Shown here piece after piece: positions 18,509 to 29,069 of a DNA stretch of 64,000 nucleotides. Both the position numbers and the translations under genes were made by a program. The DNA is taken from assembly GCA_015548865.1 (NCBI GenBank), contig JADMXW010000021.1, forward strand, positions 35,273-99,272, given 5' to 3'. The DNA comes from Serratia marcescens. Its GTDB lineage: Bacteria; Pseudomonadota; Gammaproteobacteria; Enterobacterales; Enterobacteriaceae. The first letter of the stretch is position 1. Each line of letters begins with the position of its first letter. The notes under the pieces were generated by a model. It searched no databases and had not been told where the DNA came from. It saw only the letters and a program-made list of their open reading frames with translations.

Positions 18509-21068
18509 GGTGTTCTCCTGATGACAAATTGCTGGCATAGCTACTCAACCCGGTACAAATAACATCCCCCACCCACACGGCCCCCCGCGCACTGCTCAAA
18601 TCGAGTTCCACTTCACAACGCTGATTGTTGCCATAGCTGTAGTCAATAACGGGGTACTTTTTATCAACATCAATGACAAATTCGCCATTCTCATCCGTAC
18701 GAGTGCGGCCAATGTGATTATTGATGTGCGCATTGGCTAACAATGAGCCATCCTCAGCGCGAATGCGCCCAAATACAGTAACTCGCTGTTTCACTTCTGG
18801 TTCAATCACAGCGACGTTGCCAGGATAAAGTGTCAGTTGGCGCTTGCGTCCCGTGACAATATCGTAGCTATCGACAGCATCCTTGCTGTTTTGAATTTCA
18901 ATTTCATAACGACTATAGGGAGAAAGTGGTAAATAATTGCGCTTTCCGTCTAATTGGAAAGTCCGCCCGTTCACTTTCGCACTCAGTTTGCCATCATCAG
19001 CTACATCCGTTTTGAAGATAATGCCCGCATTTCCGTCAGTACGCCCGCTTGCAGCCAGTTGATTCCCCTGCCAACCTACGCTCCCTTTTGCCGTCAGGTT
19101 GGTATTCACATAACCATCAGCGCTACTGTTAACATTCAATGTTCCCGCAGAATATTTGGTATCAAATTGCGTATAGGCGCCTCCGCTCAGCGATTTATCA
19201 TCGCCCGTATCTCCCGAGATCGCTCTGGAAATATTGGCACCCACTGTACGGATCGCGCCTTCATTAAATTGCTTGCGAGCCGACAAGTTTGCCATGGTGT
19301 ATCCGTTCTGGTGCGTGGTACCCGCGCTAAACCAATTCCCCAACGGCATAGAAAAATCCAGCGCAATATATCTGCCGGTATTACTGTTGCTACCACTGTA
19401 GCCATTACTGTTTCCATTGTTGCTATAACCATTGTTATAGCCATTTTGGTAACGCTGGATCCCCATACGCAGCCCCAACGTTCCCATCGTGCCGCTGTAG
19501 ACCATCTGGCTATAATCCACGTTGTAATAATTACTGTCATTATGGCGATCGTTATTATAGCTAACGTTAAGTACGCCTAATTTCGACCACAGCACATTCA
19601 TATTTAGCGTACCGCCAATCGCACGGTTATCCGCGTCGCTACGGCGTAAATCATCACCAATGGATGTTTTTTCCATATTGACCCATAACGAACTGAATCC
19701 ACCAGGCAGCGCAGCGGTAACATTTCCAATAGTACTCAACGAGCTGTCATTTGCCGCCATTTGTTGCAGGTTGGCACTGATTGATTCAGTAATGGGCACA
19801 GAAACTCGCCCTTCACCGATCATGGCACTATCGTACCCATACCCGGTTGCAGACCAATTCGTCAGGCCTGCTGAACCCGACAAAGAGCCTCCCAGCAGGT
19901 AAGTATCCTTTGCTGGTTTGGTTTTTTTGCCGCTTTCATACCAGCGCTCCATATGCATGCTGCCGCCCCACACCTGCCAACCTAAAGGAGCACCAGACGC
20001 TCGCCCGCGCGTAAATAGCTTGTTCACACGCTCCACTCGCCGACTGACAATGCGTCCATTGACGACAACTGAGACATCTACATCATAAATACCGTAGGGC
20101 AGCCCACGCGTGTCCACTTCATGACTGCCCATGCCAAAATTCTGTACACTGAGTAAACGTCCTTCACGAGAAATATGCACTTCACCGGCAGAGGATAAAA
20201 AGACAATGATCGGCGTAGCCGATTGCGAATTATCAAATATGGTCGAACTTGCCGCATTTCCCCAAGAGGCACCATAAATCTTGCCTGAGGAGAGAGCCGT
20301 CATTGGCCCCAACGACTGAAGATTCCAACTATCAAGCATGCCGGCAGCAAAACGATATCCGCCGAAATCACGTTCATACATTGCTTTATACATCGTACTG
20401 TCACGATTGCTGGTGCCCATGCCATAAAATGCACCATCAAGCACCATGTGATGCTCACGCAATGCAGCCACATTATTCAGAGACAAATAGCTCGACGTGT
20501 TATTATCACCATTACGCATCTGGTTGTTATACAAGCCAAAATTGTAATTCAGAGTACTACTGACCGTATCAACACTAGCGTTACCAATATCTTCGCTACG
20601 CGGACGTAAAAGTGTGCCTAGTGCTTCTTGCCGAACCACCAGTTGCAAAATTAATTGCTTCAAGTTGAATTTCAACCAGGCGTCGTTTGCTATTTTAATT
20701 TCCAGATTTTCATTAAATGGTGCATCAGTTAAAGACATTAACGCATTACGTGTTTTTCCATTCACCGTAGCATTGTCATCTTTTTCCTCTAGATTCACCA
20801 ATTTAACTTTAACATCATCACCATCTAACCAGATAACCGCATTACCGATACGTTGGTCATTCTGCGTTTCTGAACTGCCATCCAAATGAATAAACAACGG
20901 TATACTCATTCCGTCTTGCAATGCATTACGGAATGCCTGAGGTATCAAAACGCCACCAATATGTTGAATATTTCTCTGCGCAGATTGCACGTCAAATGCA
21001 ACAGAAAACAATACCATCATGGATATTACAATTTTTTTTGGTTTAGTGCTTATTTGCAATTTTAACAT
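18498..21068 (-). CDS. ecpC: Common pilus outer-membrane usher EcpC
   Basis: The 856-residue usher of the alternate chaperone-usher clade secretes and assembles EcpA and EcpD. The signal peptide ends near DVQSA. It has a periplasmic N-terminal domain with [13 protein letters not shown], a long beta-barrel with [11 protein letters not shown] and [11 protein letters not shown], and a C-terminal plug/Ig region with [17 protein letters not shown]. coli EcpC has 841 residues. The extra length fits an Asn/Gly/Ser/Tyr-rich insert at about 539-564. No strong ribosome binding site precedes the ATG at 21068. Confidence 0.94.
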   Translation of the reverse strand: MLKLQISTKPKKIVISMMVLFSVAFDVQSAQRNIQHIGGVLIPQAFRNALQDGMSIPLFIHLDGSSETQNDQRIGNAVIWLDGDDVKVKLVNLEEKDDNATVNGKTRNALMSLTDAPFNENLEIKIANDAWLKFNLKQLILQLVVRQEALGTLLRPRSEDIGNASVDTVSSTLNYNFGLYNNQMRNGDNNTSSYLSLNNVAALREHHMVLDGAFYGMGTSNRDSTMYKAMYERDFGGYRFAAGMLDSWNLQSLGPMTALSSGKIYGASWGNAASSTIFDNSQSATPIIVFLSSAGEVHISREGRLLSVQNFGMGSHEVDTRGLPYGIYDVDVSVVVNGRIVSRRVERVNKLFTRGRASGAPLGWQVWGGSMHMERWYESGKKTKPAKDTYLLGGSLSGSAGLTNWSATGYGYDSAMIGEGRVSVPITESISANLQQMAANDSSLSTIGNVTAALPGGFSSLWVNMEKTSIGDDLRRSDADNRAIGGTLNMNVLWSKLGVLNVSYNNDRHNDSNYYNVDYSQMVYSGTMGTLGLRMGIQRYQNGYNNGYSNNGNSNGYSGSNSNTGRYIALDFSMPLGNWFSAGTTHQNGYTMANLSARKQFNEGAIRTVGANISRAISGDTGDDKSLSGGAYTQFDTKYSAGTLNVNSSADGYVNTNLTAKGSVGWQGNQLAASGRTDGNAGIIFKTDVADDGKLSAKVNGRTFQLDGKRNYLPLSPYSRYEIEIQNSKDAVDSYDIVTGRKRQLTLYPGNVAVIEPEVKQRVTVFGRIRAEDGSLLANAHINNHIGRTRTDENGEFVIDVDKKYPVIDYSYGNNQRCEVELDLSSARGAVWVGDVICTGLSSYASNLSSGEHHEG

Positions 21069-21094
21069 AGTATTAATTCTGTCAGGCGTACGAT

Positions 21095-21763
21095 TTATTT
21101 AACTGAAACGAATTTTTCGGCCTGCCACATGGCAACTCGGCCTTTTTTATCCTCAGTATTTACACGAGAAAAAGTGCGTGATTTACCCGGCATGAGATAA
21201 TAATTTTCTTTACACTCTTTGCCATCATCCTGTTTCAAACACGGGCCATAAGCAATCACTCTTAACGTTGCATTCCCCGTATTGGTTATTTTTCCATTGG
21301 CATAGTGATAGTCAAAATTCACCTTCCTGGGAGCAACGACCAGAATCGTTCCAATCCGAGCTGAAGCAGTCGCGACAGCACTCTTATTTGACGATCCGTT
21401 CTGTGCATCACTTAAGGCTTGATCAAACCAGACAATCCGGTAATACCGTTCTTTATCATCATTAGAACCCTGATAGAAAAAACGAACAACATCACTGTTT
21501 TGTGCTGGCAAGAGCAAACTCGCAGGGGTGAGTAACAGTTCATCTTTCTTTTCCATCGGAATAACAATTCCACCTTCCAGCGGAGAAGATAATTTTTCCA
21601 CTTTGACATTGACCAAGCGGCCATCATTCGTCGTGTTTTTAATTTCTTTGCTGAGCGTTGTACTATTACTGTGAATGAAAGATGTGATATCCCCAACATC
21701 TAATGCTAAAGCAGGCGCAACATTCGTTAAAAATAAACTGATAATCAAAATAACAGGCTTCAT
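21095..21763 (-). CDS. ecpB: Common pilus periplasmic chaperone EcpB
   Basis: From the ATG at 21763 (GGA seven bases upstream) the protein has 222 residues, exactly the E. coli EcpB length; an in-frame ATG at 21781 is less well placed. Signal peptide through APALA. The chaperone domain has [20 protein letters not shown] and [14 protein letters not shown], closely parallel to EcpE in the same operon. It escorts EcpA to the usher. Confidence 0.93.
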   Translation of the reverse strand: MKPVILIISLFLTNVAPALALDVGDITSFIHSNSTTLSKEIKNTTNDGRLVNVKVEKLSSPLEGGIVIPMEKKDELLLTPASLLLPAQNSDVVRFFYQGSNDDKERYYRIVWFDQALSDAQNGSSNKSAVATASARIGTILVVAPRKVNFDYHYANGKITNTGNATLRVIAYGPCLKQDDGKECKENYYLMPGKSRTFSRVNTEDKKGRVAMWQAEKFVSVK

Positions 21764-21791
21764 GAGTTTTCCATTTTTCACATTGAATAAA

Positions 21792-21807
21792 GGCGGGTTA
21801 CCCCGCC
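21792..21807 (-). terminator. Attenuator hairpin between ecpA and ecpB
   Basis: GGCGGG, four bases, CCCGCC, read leftward and followed by TTTATT, lies in the 64-base gap after the major pilin gene. A leaky terminator here would give more EcpA than chaperone and usher, as is common in fimbrial operons. Confidence 0.65.
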
Positions 21808-21827
21808 CTTTTTCTCACTGAGAAAAC

Positions 21828-22415
21828 TTAGCTGGTCCAGGTAGCGTCGAACTGAACGCTCACGTCACCGCTCCAAATCCCTTCCGGCAACAAGCTGTAA
21901 TCGGTAACAGCGGTAGTACCGTCACTCGTGCCGCTAATAATGGCGAAGGTGAATGCATCTTGAGCCGTAGCGCGGCCAGATTGGTTATAACCGTTTGACA
22001 GCGCACTCAGGTTACCGCCGAGAACACCGTTAGCAGTATCGATAAGCACGGTGTCCGTCATTTTATCAATGGCAGCGCCGTTATAATCGACGCCCACATT
22101 CAACGTGGAGCCTGATGAATCCAATTGAGTCAGGGTATTGCTGACCAAACGTGATGTCAGTTTAAAAGATGTCGCGCTGGTGTCGCCCTCTACTGCAACA
22201 TCAAACAGACCCTTTTGAGAATTGAAACCGTTTACGCCTTCAGCATATTGGAATGCGAGGCTACCGAGCGGTGTAACAACCAGTTTGCTGGTGGTATCTT
22301 TTTTAGCCGTGGCTGACCAGGTCGCCATCGCCTGGGCAGTTACATCAGCAGCCTGAGCCACGCCCATGTTAATAACCGTAGCGGCCAGAGCAAACATCAT
22401 AATATTTTTTTTCAT
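21828..22415 (-). CDS. ecpA: Common pilus major pilin EcpA
   Basis: The ATG at 22415 follows AAGGA at seven bases and gives 195 residues, the exact length of E. coli EcpA (MatB). An upstream ATG at 22469 would spoil the signal peptide [16 protein letters not shown], cleaved near AQA. The mature part begins [18 protein letters not shown] and ends [10 protein letters not shown], conserved features of the strand-swapped pilin. Thr/Ser/Gly-rich, no Cys. It polymerises into the pilus rod involved in host and plant-surface attachment and biofilm. Confidence 0.96.
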   Translation of the reverse strand: MKKNIMMFALAATVINMGVAQAADVTAQAMATWSATAKKDTTSKLVVTPLGSLAFQYAEGVNGFNSQKGLFDVAVEGDTSATSFKLTSRLVSNTLTQLDSSGSTLNVGVDYNGAAIDKMTDTVLIDTANGVLGGNLSALSNGYNQSGRATAQDAFTFAIISGTSDGTTAVTDYSLLPEGIWSGDVSVQFDATWTS

Positions 22416-22782
22416 TATTACATCCTTAAGATTATTACTGCATATGTTTGATATAAAGAAAAACAACACTTTGCCGTATTTATGTAATACAGCAGGTCAT
22501 CGATTAAATAATCAATTTATCAATAAGCTCAACCTCATAATAACGTCTCTAAAAAACAGCCTCAAAAAGACGGTTAGAAAAATATCAATTTCGTATAGTA
22601 AAGGAAAAACATGCCAGCTCTTAACATCTACTAGCAATGCTATATTTAAAACGCAACTTTAAGTTAATTACATTACAACTCAGCTAAAACCACACGTAAC
22701 ATCGCCTTGAAGAAATACCTCTCGGCAATGTTCTTCCACAAACATAAATTATCATCATGAAATAAAACATCAAACAGAAAAA
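22416..22782. promoter_or_regulatory. Upstream region of ecpA
   Basis: A 367-base AT-rich gap between the regulator stop and ecpA. The A/T-rich composition suits an H-NS/IHF-controlled fimbrial promoter, but I cannot pick a -35/-10 pair with confidence. Nothing else is visible. Confidence 0.4.
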
Positions 22783-23403
22783 TTAAAATTGAAAGGCATA
22801 GAACAGCCTAACACCCAATTTTCTTTCAATTGAGTATTTGATGTTGTATAGCCTTTTACTGTCTATTTGTAATTTTCCAGCGATTTCTTTCAATGAAAAA
22901 CCATTAAGCACAAGAAATAAAACAGAAACTTCTTTTTCTGTCATTTTTCCTCGCACTTTTGTTGTATTCATTTTTCTTAAGTAGATCTTATCAATCGACT
23001 TCAAGATACTCGCATAGCCATCACTGGTGTACAACACTGAAAAAATTCTGTCATCCCGTTTTTTCCAATAAGCAGCCAGAGGCTCCATTAATTTGTCAGA
23101 AACAAGAACCACACGCAACCCAGAATGTACAAGGTAGTCAAGCCAACGAGCATTGGTGAAAATTTTTATATTCGCCAATGAGAAGTCAACAAAAACAAAC
23201 CCACCCCCCATGTAGTTGTATTTACTATTAGCAACAACATCGACCAATCCAATGCTAAGGTAATAGTTACTTTCAGGCCACACACAGAACTGTTCTTTAA
23301 TGCAATTAATTGTTCTTAAAGAAGGAAAAGGTAATAATTCACACCGAAACTGACAACTTATACAATTCAAACCATTAAATATTTTTGTAGTTTTTCCTTT
23401 CAT
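22783..23403 (-). CDS. LuxR-type regulator upstream of the ecp operon, EcpR-like by position
   Basis: The C-terminal 55 residues form a LuxR/GerE helix-turn-helix: MTEKEVSVLFLVLNGFSLKE, then IAGKLQIDSKRLYNIKYSIE and RKLGV. EcpR of E. coli is also a LuxR-type protein of about 196 residues encoded just before ecpA. Here the N-terminal 150 residues look unlike EcpR. They begin with a cluster of five cysteines (14, 17, 21, 34, 40). The middle resembles a degenerate receiver-like fold (GGGFVFVDFSLANI, SGLRVVLVSDKLMEPLA), as in EcpR and other fimbrial LuxR proteins. Same strand as ecp, 367 bases upstream. Confidence 0.7.
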   Translation of the reverse strand: MKGKTTKIFNGLNCISCQFRCELLPFPSLRTINCIKEQFCVWPESNYYLSIGLVDVVANSKYNYMGGGFVFVDFSLANIKIFTNARWLDYLVHSGLRVVLVSDKLMEPLAAYWKKRDDRIFSVLYTSDGYASILKSIDKIYLRKMNTTKVRGKMTEKEVSVLFLVLNGFSLKEIAGKLQIDSKRLYNIKYSIERKLGVRLFYAFQF

Positions 23404-24143
23404 CTATCATTTTTCCGATTATCGTACCTACTACCTCTCTATAAATTACTTAAGCCCATAACAATTAGTTTGTATTTTATTCAAACAGAAAAATATAGCA
23501 ATACATTTTTTACCATTTACCCAAAAAAACAAAAGATTAATATTCCTAAGAAAAAAAATACATACGCCAGAGTCTTTATATATAAAAAGTTACAAATCAA
23601 TACCCTAAGAGAGAATAAATGCCATCAGATATATACAAATAAGAATATTCCAACATTGATTAAGAATTTTACGTATTAATTTACGACACTGCACCAAAGT
23701 AGACACTACAAAAAATCGTCACCATTTTGAATTGCGAGTGTTACGTAATACTCGTAGAGATACAAATCTGTTACCAACACATTCAATAACGGCCTGACTT
23801 GACAATACTTTAGCAGTAGCAAATCCAACAGATTTTCCCTGCCATGCAGGGAATGTATATGCCCTAAGTAATTCACGTCACCGGAAAGCTACAAGCGAAG
23901 GACGGATCTGCCGGGTGCTGATTTTAACGCTGCTTGCAGCATGCTCAGCTAAATTTACGAACGACTTCGCGTAAACTGACGCCAGCACCAGAATCAGATA
24001 CATTTCCCGCTAGCGCTTTGATAACGTTCCGAATAGCGGGTCTCTATGGATGAATCTCTATGGGGGTAAGTGGTAAGATAGACAATATTTTGGATTGATA
24101 ATGTCGCTGGCAGGGGCTTTCGGTTTAGGCAGGCGCTTGCAGC
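23404..24143. other. Non-coding boundary between the accessory region and mutS
   Basis: The left third is AT-rich and holds the regulator's promoter. From about 23680 the composition becomes balanced. There is a palindrome around TTACGTAA at 23745-23755 flanked by GAGT and ACTC. At about 23859-23912 a stretch resembles a decayed left end of an ERIC-like repeat (GCCCTAAGTAATTCACG). No gene is supported; an open frame at 23470-23679 is AT-rich noise. Confidence 0.45.
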
Positions 24144-26759
24144 ATGAGTGGATCAGCCATTGAATCCCCAATAGTTAAAATGAGTAAAACATACATGAAT
24201 GAACCTATCGACAAGGATTTCACCGACCATACGCCCATGATGCAGCAGTACTTCAGACTAAAGGCGCAACATCCTGACATCCTGCTGTTTTATCGTATGG
24301 GAGATTTTTATGAGTTGTTTTACGACGATGCCAAACGAGCGTCACAGTTGCTGGACATTTCGCTGACCAAACGGGGGGCTTCAGCTGGGGAGCCTATCCC
24401 CATGGCAGGCGTGCCTCATCATGCTGTCGAAAATTATCTGGCAAAGCTGGTGCAACAGGGCGAATCTGTCGCCATCTGCGAACAAATCGGCGATCCAGCC
24501 ACCAGTAAAGGGCCAGTTGAACGCAAAGTAGTGCGTATCGTCACCCCAGGCACCATCAGCGATGAAGCGTTATTACAGGAAAAACAGGACAACCTGCTAG
24601 CCGCCATTTGGCAGGACGGACGCGGTTTTGGTTATGCTACGCTAGATATCAGCTCTGGACGTTTTCGCGTCATGGAACCTGCTGATGAAGAGACAATGGC
24701 CGCGGAACTGCAACGCACTAATCCCGCTGAGTTGCTTTACCCAGAATCCTTTGCTGCCTCTCATTTAATTGAACACCGCCATGGGCTTCGCCGCCGCCCC
24801 CTGTGGGAGTTTGAGCTGGAAACGGCGCGTCAGCAGCTCAACATGCAGTTTGGCACTCGCGATCTGATTGGCTTCGGCGTGGAACAGGCTAAACTCGCAC
24901 TCCGTGCTGCTGGCTGCCTGCTACAGTACGCCAAGGATACACAACGCACCTCTCTGCCACATATCCGTAGTATTACGATGGAACGCCAGCAAGATGGCAT
25001 CATTATGGATGCGGCCACTCGTCGTAACCTTGAACTCACGCAAAATCTAGCTGGTGGTGTAGAAAATACACTTGCTGCAATTCTGGATTGCACGGTGACC
25101 CCCATGGGTAGCCGCATGCTCAAACGCTGGCTCCACATGCCAACCCGCGATATCCCAGCGCTAATTCAACGCCAACGCACCATTGGCGCGTTGCAGCCGC
25201 TGGCAGCCGAGCTCCAACTCCCTCTGCGTCAGATTGGTGATCTGGAACGTATTCTAGCGCGTCTGGCTTTGCGAACCGCCCGCCCACGCGATCTGGCACG
25301 CATGCGCCATGCATTTCATCAATATCCGGCCATTCATGCACTACTAGCAGAAAGCCACGCAGATTATGTACAGCAGCTTTCTCAGAATATCCATCAGTTT
25401 GATGAGCTGTGCGAACTGTTAGAGCGCGCAGTGGTGGAAGCGCCTCCGGTGCTGGTGCGCGATGGTGGCGTTATCGCCAGCGGGTATAATGCAGAGCTGG
25501 ATGAATGGCGTTCGCTGGCGGATGGTGCCAGTGACTACCTCGATCGACTGGAAGTACGCGAACGGGAAAAATTGGGACTGGATACCCTGAAAGTCGGATT
25601 TAACGGCGTGCACGGCTACTATATTCAGGTGAGTCGTGGTCAGAGTCATCTGGTCCCCATTCATTATGTGCGCCGCCAAACGTTGAAGAATGCTGAACGC
25701 TACATTATTCCTGAATTAAAAGAGTACGAAGACAAAGTGCTCACGTCCAAAGGTAAAGCGTTAGCACTGGAAAAAGCGCTGTATGACGAACTCTTTGATA
25801 AGCTGTTGCCGCACCTTGAAGCACTGCAACAAAGCGCTGCCGCGCTAGCAGAGCTTGATGTCCTCACCAACCTGGCGGAACGCGCGGATACCCTGAACTA
25901 CGTTTGCCCGACGCTTAGCGAGCAACCAGGTTTAAAAATTGAAGGGGGCCGACATCCGGTGGTGGAGCAAGTGTTGAGCGAACCGTTTATTGCTAACCCT
26001 CTGTCACTCTCACCGCAACGCCGAATGCTGATCGTTACCGGTCCGAATATGGGGGGGAAGAGCACCTATATGCGTCAGGCGGCACTGATCGTGCTGATGG
26101 CTCATATTGGCAGCTTTGTGCCTGCTGATAAGGCTACCATTGGTCCTGTTGATCGCATATTCACACGAATTGGTGCCGCAGACGATCTTGCCTCTGGGCG
26201 ATCCACTTTCATGGTGGAGATGACGGAGACGGCTAACATTCTGCACAATGCCACTGCAAACAGCTTGATATTGATGGATGAAATTGGACGTGGCACCTCT
26301 ACTTATGATGGGTTATCACTGGCTTGGGCCTGCGCGGAAAACCTGGCGCAACGCATTAAAGCCATGACGCTATTCGCAACCCATTATTTTGAATTAACTA
26401 CGTTACCGGAAAAAATGGAAGGCGTCGCTAATGTGCATCTGGATGCACTGGAGCATGGTGACACAATTGCGTTTATGCATAGCGTTCAAGAAGGGGCTGC
26501 TAGCAAGAGTTACGGCCTCGCCGTTGCGGCATTGGCGGGCGTGCCTAAAGAGGTCATAAAACGCGCGCGGCAAAAACTAAAAGAACTGGAGTCGCTTTCC
26601 AATCACGCATCTGCCAGTCATGTTGACGGCACGCAATTAACGCTGTTAACCAGCGAAGAACCCTCTGCCGCGGTAGAAGCATTGGAAACAATCGATCCCG
26701 ATACGCTAACGCCGCGTCAGGCTCTGGAATGGATGTATAAACTGAAAGCGATGATATAA
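24144..26759 (+). CDS. mutS: DNA mismatch repair protein MutS
   Basis: This 871-residue clamp recognises mispairs and starts methyl-directed repair with MutL. The mismatch-wedge motif is Phe55-Tyr-Glu57 in [11 protein letters not shown]. The ATPase has Walker [10 protein letters not shown] at about 633-641, Walker [15 protein letters not shown] and the C-terminal tetramer tail [13 protein letters not shown]. The first 18 residues exceed E. coli MutS (853). In-frame ATGs at 24180 and 24195 are alternatives, none with a good ribosome binding site. It is the first core gene after the accessory region; in Salmonella mutS likewise borders SPI-1. Confidence 0.98.
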   Translation: MSGSAIESPIVKMSKTYMNEPIDKDFTDHTPMMQQYFRLKAQHPDILLFYRMGDFYELFYDDAKRASQLLDISLTKRGASAGEPIPMAGVPHHAVENYLAKLVQQGESVAICEQIGDPATSKGPVERKVVRIVTPGTISDEALLQEKQDNLLAAIWQDGRGFGYATLDISSGRFRVMEPADEETMAAELQRTNPAELLYPESFAASHLIEHRHGLRRRPLWEFELETARQQLNMQFGTRDLIGFGVEQAKLALRAAGCLLQYAKDTQRTSLPHIRSITMERQQDGIIMDAATRRNLELTQNLAGGVENTLAAILDCTVTPMGSRMLKRWLHMPTRDIPALIQRQRTIGALQPLAAELQLPLRQIGDLERILARLALRTARPRDLARMRHAFHQYPAIHALLAESHADYVQQLSQNIHQFDELCELLERAVVEAPPVLVRDGGVIASGYNAELDEWRSLADGASDYLDRLEVREREKLGLDTLKVGFNGVHGYYIQVSRGQSHLVPIHYVRRQTLKNAERYIIPELKEYEDKVLTSKGKALALEKALYDELFDKLLPHLEALQQSAAALAELDVLTNLAERADTLNYVCPTLSEQPGLKIEGGRHPVVEQVLSEPFIANPLSLSPQRRMLIVTGPNMGGKSTYMRQAALIVLMAHIGSFVPADKATIGPVDRIFTRIGAADDLASGRSTFMVEMTETANILHNATANSLILMDEIGRGTSTYDGLSLAWACAENLAQRIKAMTLFATHYFELTTLPEKMEGVANVHLDALEHGDTIAFMHSVQEGAASKSYGLAVAALAGVPKEVIKRARQKLKELESLSNHASASHVDGTQLTLLTSEEPSAAVEALETIDPDTLTPRQALEWMYKLKAMI

Positions 26760-26772
26760 CTTCATGATTTGC

Positions 26773-26799
26773 GGCCTTTCCCTGTGAAGGCCACTTTTT
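26773..26799 (+). terminator. mutS terminator
   Basis: GGCCTT, eight bases, AAGGCC, then AC and TTTTT, 13 bases after the mutS stop. It also separates mutS from the converging nlpE. Confidence 0.75.
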
Positions 26800-26819
26800 A
26801 TCTCGTTGTTCCGATGCTG

Positions 26820-27503
26820 TTACTCGCTACAGTGGGTTTGCGCCTTCATCTGAAATGGCGCACTACTCGGGACCAGACTTTTTACCGTCATCCCCTCTTC
26901 CATCGAAGGCACAACAGCAAAATGGGCGCTGAAGGTAAGCAACACCGCTTCTCCTGGCGCACTACGTACCTGTAAATAACGCTTTTCCATAGCAATATTG
27001 TTTACCACTGGGTAAGTCACACCGGTAAAACAATCGGCAAATACCGCTGCATCAGCCATATAGCGATACAAACCACGCATCGCCATCGGGGTTGTCGGTA
27101 ATGGTGCTTGGGTTGCCATCAAGCGATAATTATTGGACGAAACGATCGGTGCCCCGTCCCGATCGAGCATTTCCAAACCATTATCCAACGGGCGGAAATA
27201 GCTTTTTTCACCCTGAACATCCGTAAGCACAAGCTTATCTGCCGTACGCGCCCATTTTCCATAGGTCGCAAACACGCGATTGCCTGGGCGATCGGTTTTA
27301 TAGTGGTGTTGCAATATAAACGTGCCGTTTTCTGCCAGGAATAATGAAGTATCAATACCCGCGCAATCGGCACAAGGTAATACACCGCGGTAACTCTGTG
27401 CCATGGGCTGCAATGCCTCCTCACGTATCGGCTTTGGCGTATGACAGCCAATCAATACTGCCGCCACAAAAACCAATAGCGAGCCAAGCGCCATTTTTTT
27501 CAC
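26820..27503 (-). CDS. nlpE: Outer-membrane lipoprotein NlpE (CutF), surface-sensing input to Cpx
   Basis: The GTG at 27503 has AGGAG seven bases upstream and yields a 227-residue lipoprotein with lipobox LIGC (Cys20). The ATG ten codons further upstream has no such site. The N-terminal domain carries the CADCAGID motif (CXXC) and SLFLAENGTFILQ. The C-terminal domain has two further Cys (in ADCFTGV and THCSE) that pair in E. coli NlpE and report periplasmic redox state. Overproduction or surface contact signals through CpxA in E. coli. Followed by yaeQ upstream, as in E. coli, but arfB between them is missing. Confidence 0.93.
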   Translation of the reverse strand: MKKMALGSLLVFVAAVLIGCHTPKPIREEALQPMAQSYRGVLPCADCAGIDTSLFLAENGTFILQHHYKTDRPGNRVFATYGKWARTADKLVLTDVQGEKSYFRPLDNGLEMLDRDGAPIVSSNNYRLMATQAPLPTTPMAMRGLYRYMADAAVFADCFTGVTYPVVNNIAMEKRYLQVRSAPGEAVLLTFSAHFAVVPSMEEGMTVKSLVPSSAPFQMKAQTHCSE

Positions 27504-27548
27504 GCGATTCTCCTCCCCATCCTCTCCTGTCATTCAGGATCATGACGA

Positions 27549-28094
27549 TTATTGGGCCGGTTGCCACTCGGTAAAGGTAATTTCCAGATTATTCTTATCA
27601 TCAGACAGCCACACAGAGCCATCCTGAATGGTTGCCTGTAAAGTCATGGTACGCTGCGCTAATGCAGTCAACGCCTGTAACTGGCGGTCGTCTAAAAAAC
27701 GGACAGTAAGGTTACGGTAAGACCGCAACTTTTGTGCCATAGATTGCCACCAGACATGGGCTGCGCGTTCACTGTATACATACAGCACAACCTTTGGGGA
27801 CTGGTTGCAGGCTTTTTTTATGCGGCGCTCATCCGGTTGCCCCAGATCAATCCACAACTCTAGGGCCAGAGTGTCGTCGCGTAACCAGATTTCCGGTTCA
27901 TCATCCGCACATAACCCTTTGGTGAAGCGTAAATTTTCATTCGCATGGCAGATCCAGGCCAGCAAGCGCAACATCATACGCTGTTCCGTTTCCGAGGGGT
28001 GCTGAGCCAATGTCAAACTGGCATCGTAGAAAAAAGAGCGGTCCAAATCCGCGATATTTACTGCTGCTTTATAAATCGTTGCTTTCAATGCCAT
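27549..28094 (-). CDS. yaeQ: YaeQ family protein
   Basis: The ATG at 28094 (GAGG six bases upstream) gives 181 residues, the E. coli length, starting [19 protein letters not shown]. Conserved blocks are [47 protein letters not shown] and the ending [20 protein letters not shown]. Structures place the family in the PD-(D/E)XK nuclease-like fold; cellular role unsettled, though early work proposed suppression of an rfaH defect. Its ATG lies 316 bases from the divergent yaeP. Confidence 0.94.
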   Translation of the reverse strand: MALKATIYKAAVNIADLDRSFFYDASLTLAQHPSETEQRMMLRLLAWICHANENLRFTKGLCADDEPEIWLRDDTLALELWIDLGQPDERRIKKACNQSPKVVLYVYSERAAHVWWQSMAQKLRSYRNLTVRFLDDRQLQALTALAQRTMTLQATIQDGSVWLSDDKNNLEITFTEWQPAQ

Positions 28095-28410
28095 CCAATA
28101 CCTCTTCTCTGTCTGCGGCAAGTGTACCTTGAGAACAGGTAAGACGCACAGCATACAGACCATAATAAGTAGAGTAGAGCAGACCAGCCGTAGCCGACAG
28201 CATGACAAAGGTAGACCTAAAAACTGTGCGCTAACTGAATCATTGCTTAACATCGGAATGCTGATATCCTGCTGATGCCTATGCTATAGTCCATTTGATA
28301 ACGAATACTTATTCTCGTGGGATTATCTCCCCTTATCAGCAAAAAACGAGGCCAACGCAGTGGAAACGGGCACGAGAGCCCACGGCGGTGGACTTCCAAG
28401 GGAGGATATT
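28095..28410. promoter_or_regulatory. Divergent region between yaeQ and yaeP-rof
   Basis: A 316-base spacer feeding yaeQ leftward and yaeP-rof rightward. The only clear element is GGGAGG before the yaeP GTG. I see no confident promoter pair, repeat or RNA gene. Confidence 0.4.
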
Positions 28411-28611
28411 GTGCAGCAACGTTCTGAATTGGTTCGTCGTTTATACGCGGAGATCGCCAGCGGCAATCTGGGCTACATACCCGATGCATTAGGCTGTGTT
28501 TTGCAAACTCTGGATGGGATCGCAGCCAATGGCGACTTGCCGTCCACCGTCAGGGAACAGGCGGCCTTCGCCGCAGCTAACTTATTGGTGAGCGATTATG
28601 TCAATGAGTAA
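28411..28611 (+). CDS. yaeP: UPF0253 family protein YaeP
   Basis: The GTG at 28411, with GGGAGG five bases upstream, gives the family length of 66 residues. The core [20 protein letters not shown] and the ending [12 protein letters not shown] match E. coli YaeP almost exactly. An ATG at 28360 would add 17 residues with no family counterpart. Function unknown; always next to rof, whose start overlaps its end. Confidence 0.93.
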   Translation: MQQRSELVRRLYAEIASGNLGYIPDALGCVLQTLDGIAANGDLPSTVREQAAFAAANLLVSDYVNE

Positions 28612-28858
28612 CGAATATCAACCCATCAATTGTGATGATTACGATAGCCTTGAGGCAACGTGCCAGCAGCATTTAACGCTAATACTGGAGTTACGCAACG
28701 GAGAAACCCTTACAGGCAAGGCCAGTGATATTGTCTCGCGTAAGCAAGTGGAATATCTGGTGGTAGAAGAAAATGGCGTGCTGCGAGAACTACGTCTGGA
28801 TCATATCGTTAGCTTCAGTAACCCAGGTATTGGTAAAGTGGTAGTCAGTGAATCCTGA
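28604..28858 (+). CDS. rof: Rho-binding antiterminator Rof
   Basis: This 84-residue Sm-like-fold protein binds Rho and lowers Rho-dependent termination. Key blocks are [16 protein letters not shown], the [17 protein letters not shown] strand region and VVVSES at the end. The ATG at 28604 overlaps the yaeP stop (ATGAGTAA); an ATG at 28598 would add two residues. Co-transcribed with yaeP. Confidence 0.93.
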   Translation: MSNEYQPINCDDYDSLEATCQQHLTLILELRNGETLTGKASDIVSRKQVEYLVVEENGVLRELRLDHIVSFSNPGIGKVVVSES

Positions 28859-28895
28859 CCAATAGCAAAGCGAGTACGCGATACAACTTTTAGTC

Positions 28896-28919
28896 AACGG
28901 ACAACGCAGGTTGTCCGTT
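28896..28919 (+). terminator. Hairpin after rof
   Basis: AACGGACAAC, four bases, GTTGTCCGTT is a perfect ten-pair stem 37 bases after rof with a short T-run (TTT). Confidence 0.7.
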
Positions 28920-29069
28920 TGGCATCTTGGGCGAGATCGTTCAATATTTGCACCAAATATAAATAGCGCGAAAAACACATTCCCAGTCAATACCCTAGTG
29001 ACAAAAACCCTCCTCCCGATGATTCTATATTAACAAGCCAGCCAGAAAACCTGTTCGAGGAGGCGTTAT

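Noticed and set aside
18954..19580. 208-codon open frame antisense to ecpC, rich in Ile, Val and Thr
   Set aside because: It is the mirror of the Asn/Gly/Tyr-rich usher segment, has no ribosome binding site and lies fully inside a well-supported gene.
23470..23679. 69-codon Lys/Asn/Ile-rich open frame
   Set aside because: Composition is what random AT-rich DNA gives; no start signal.
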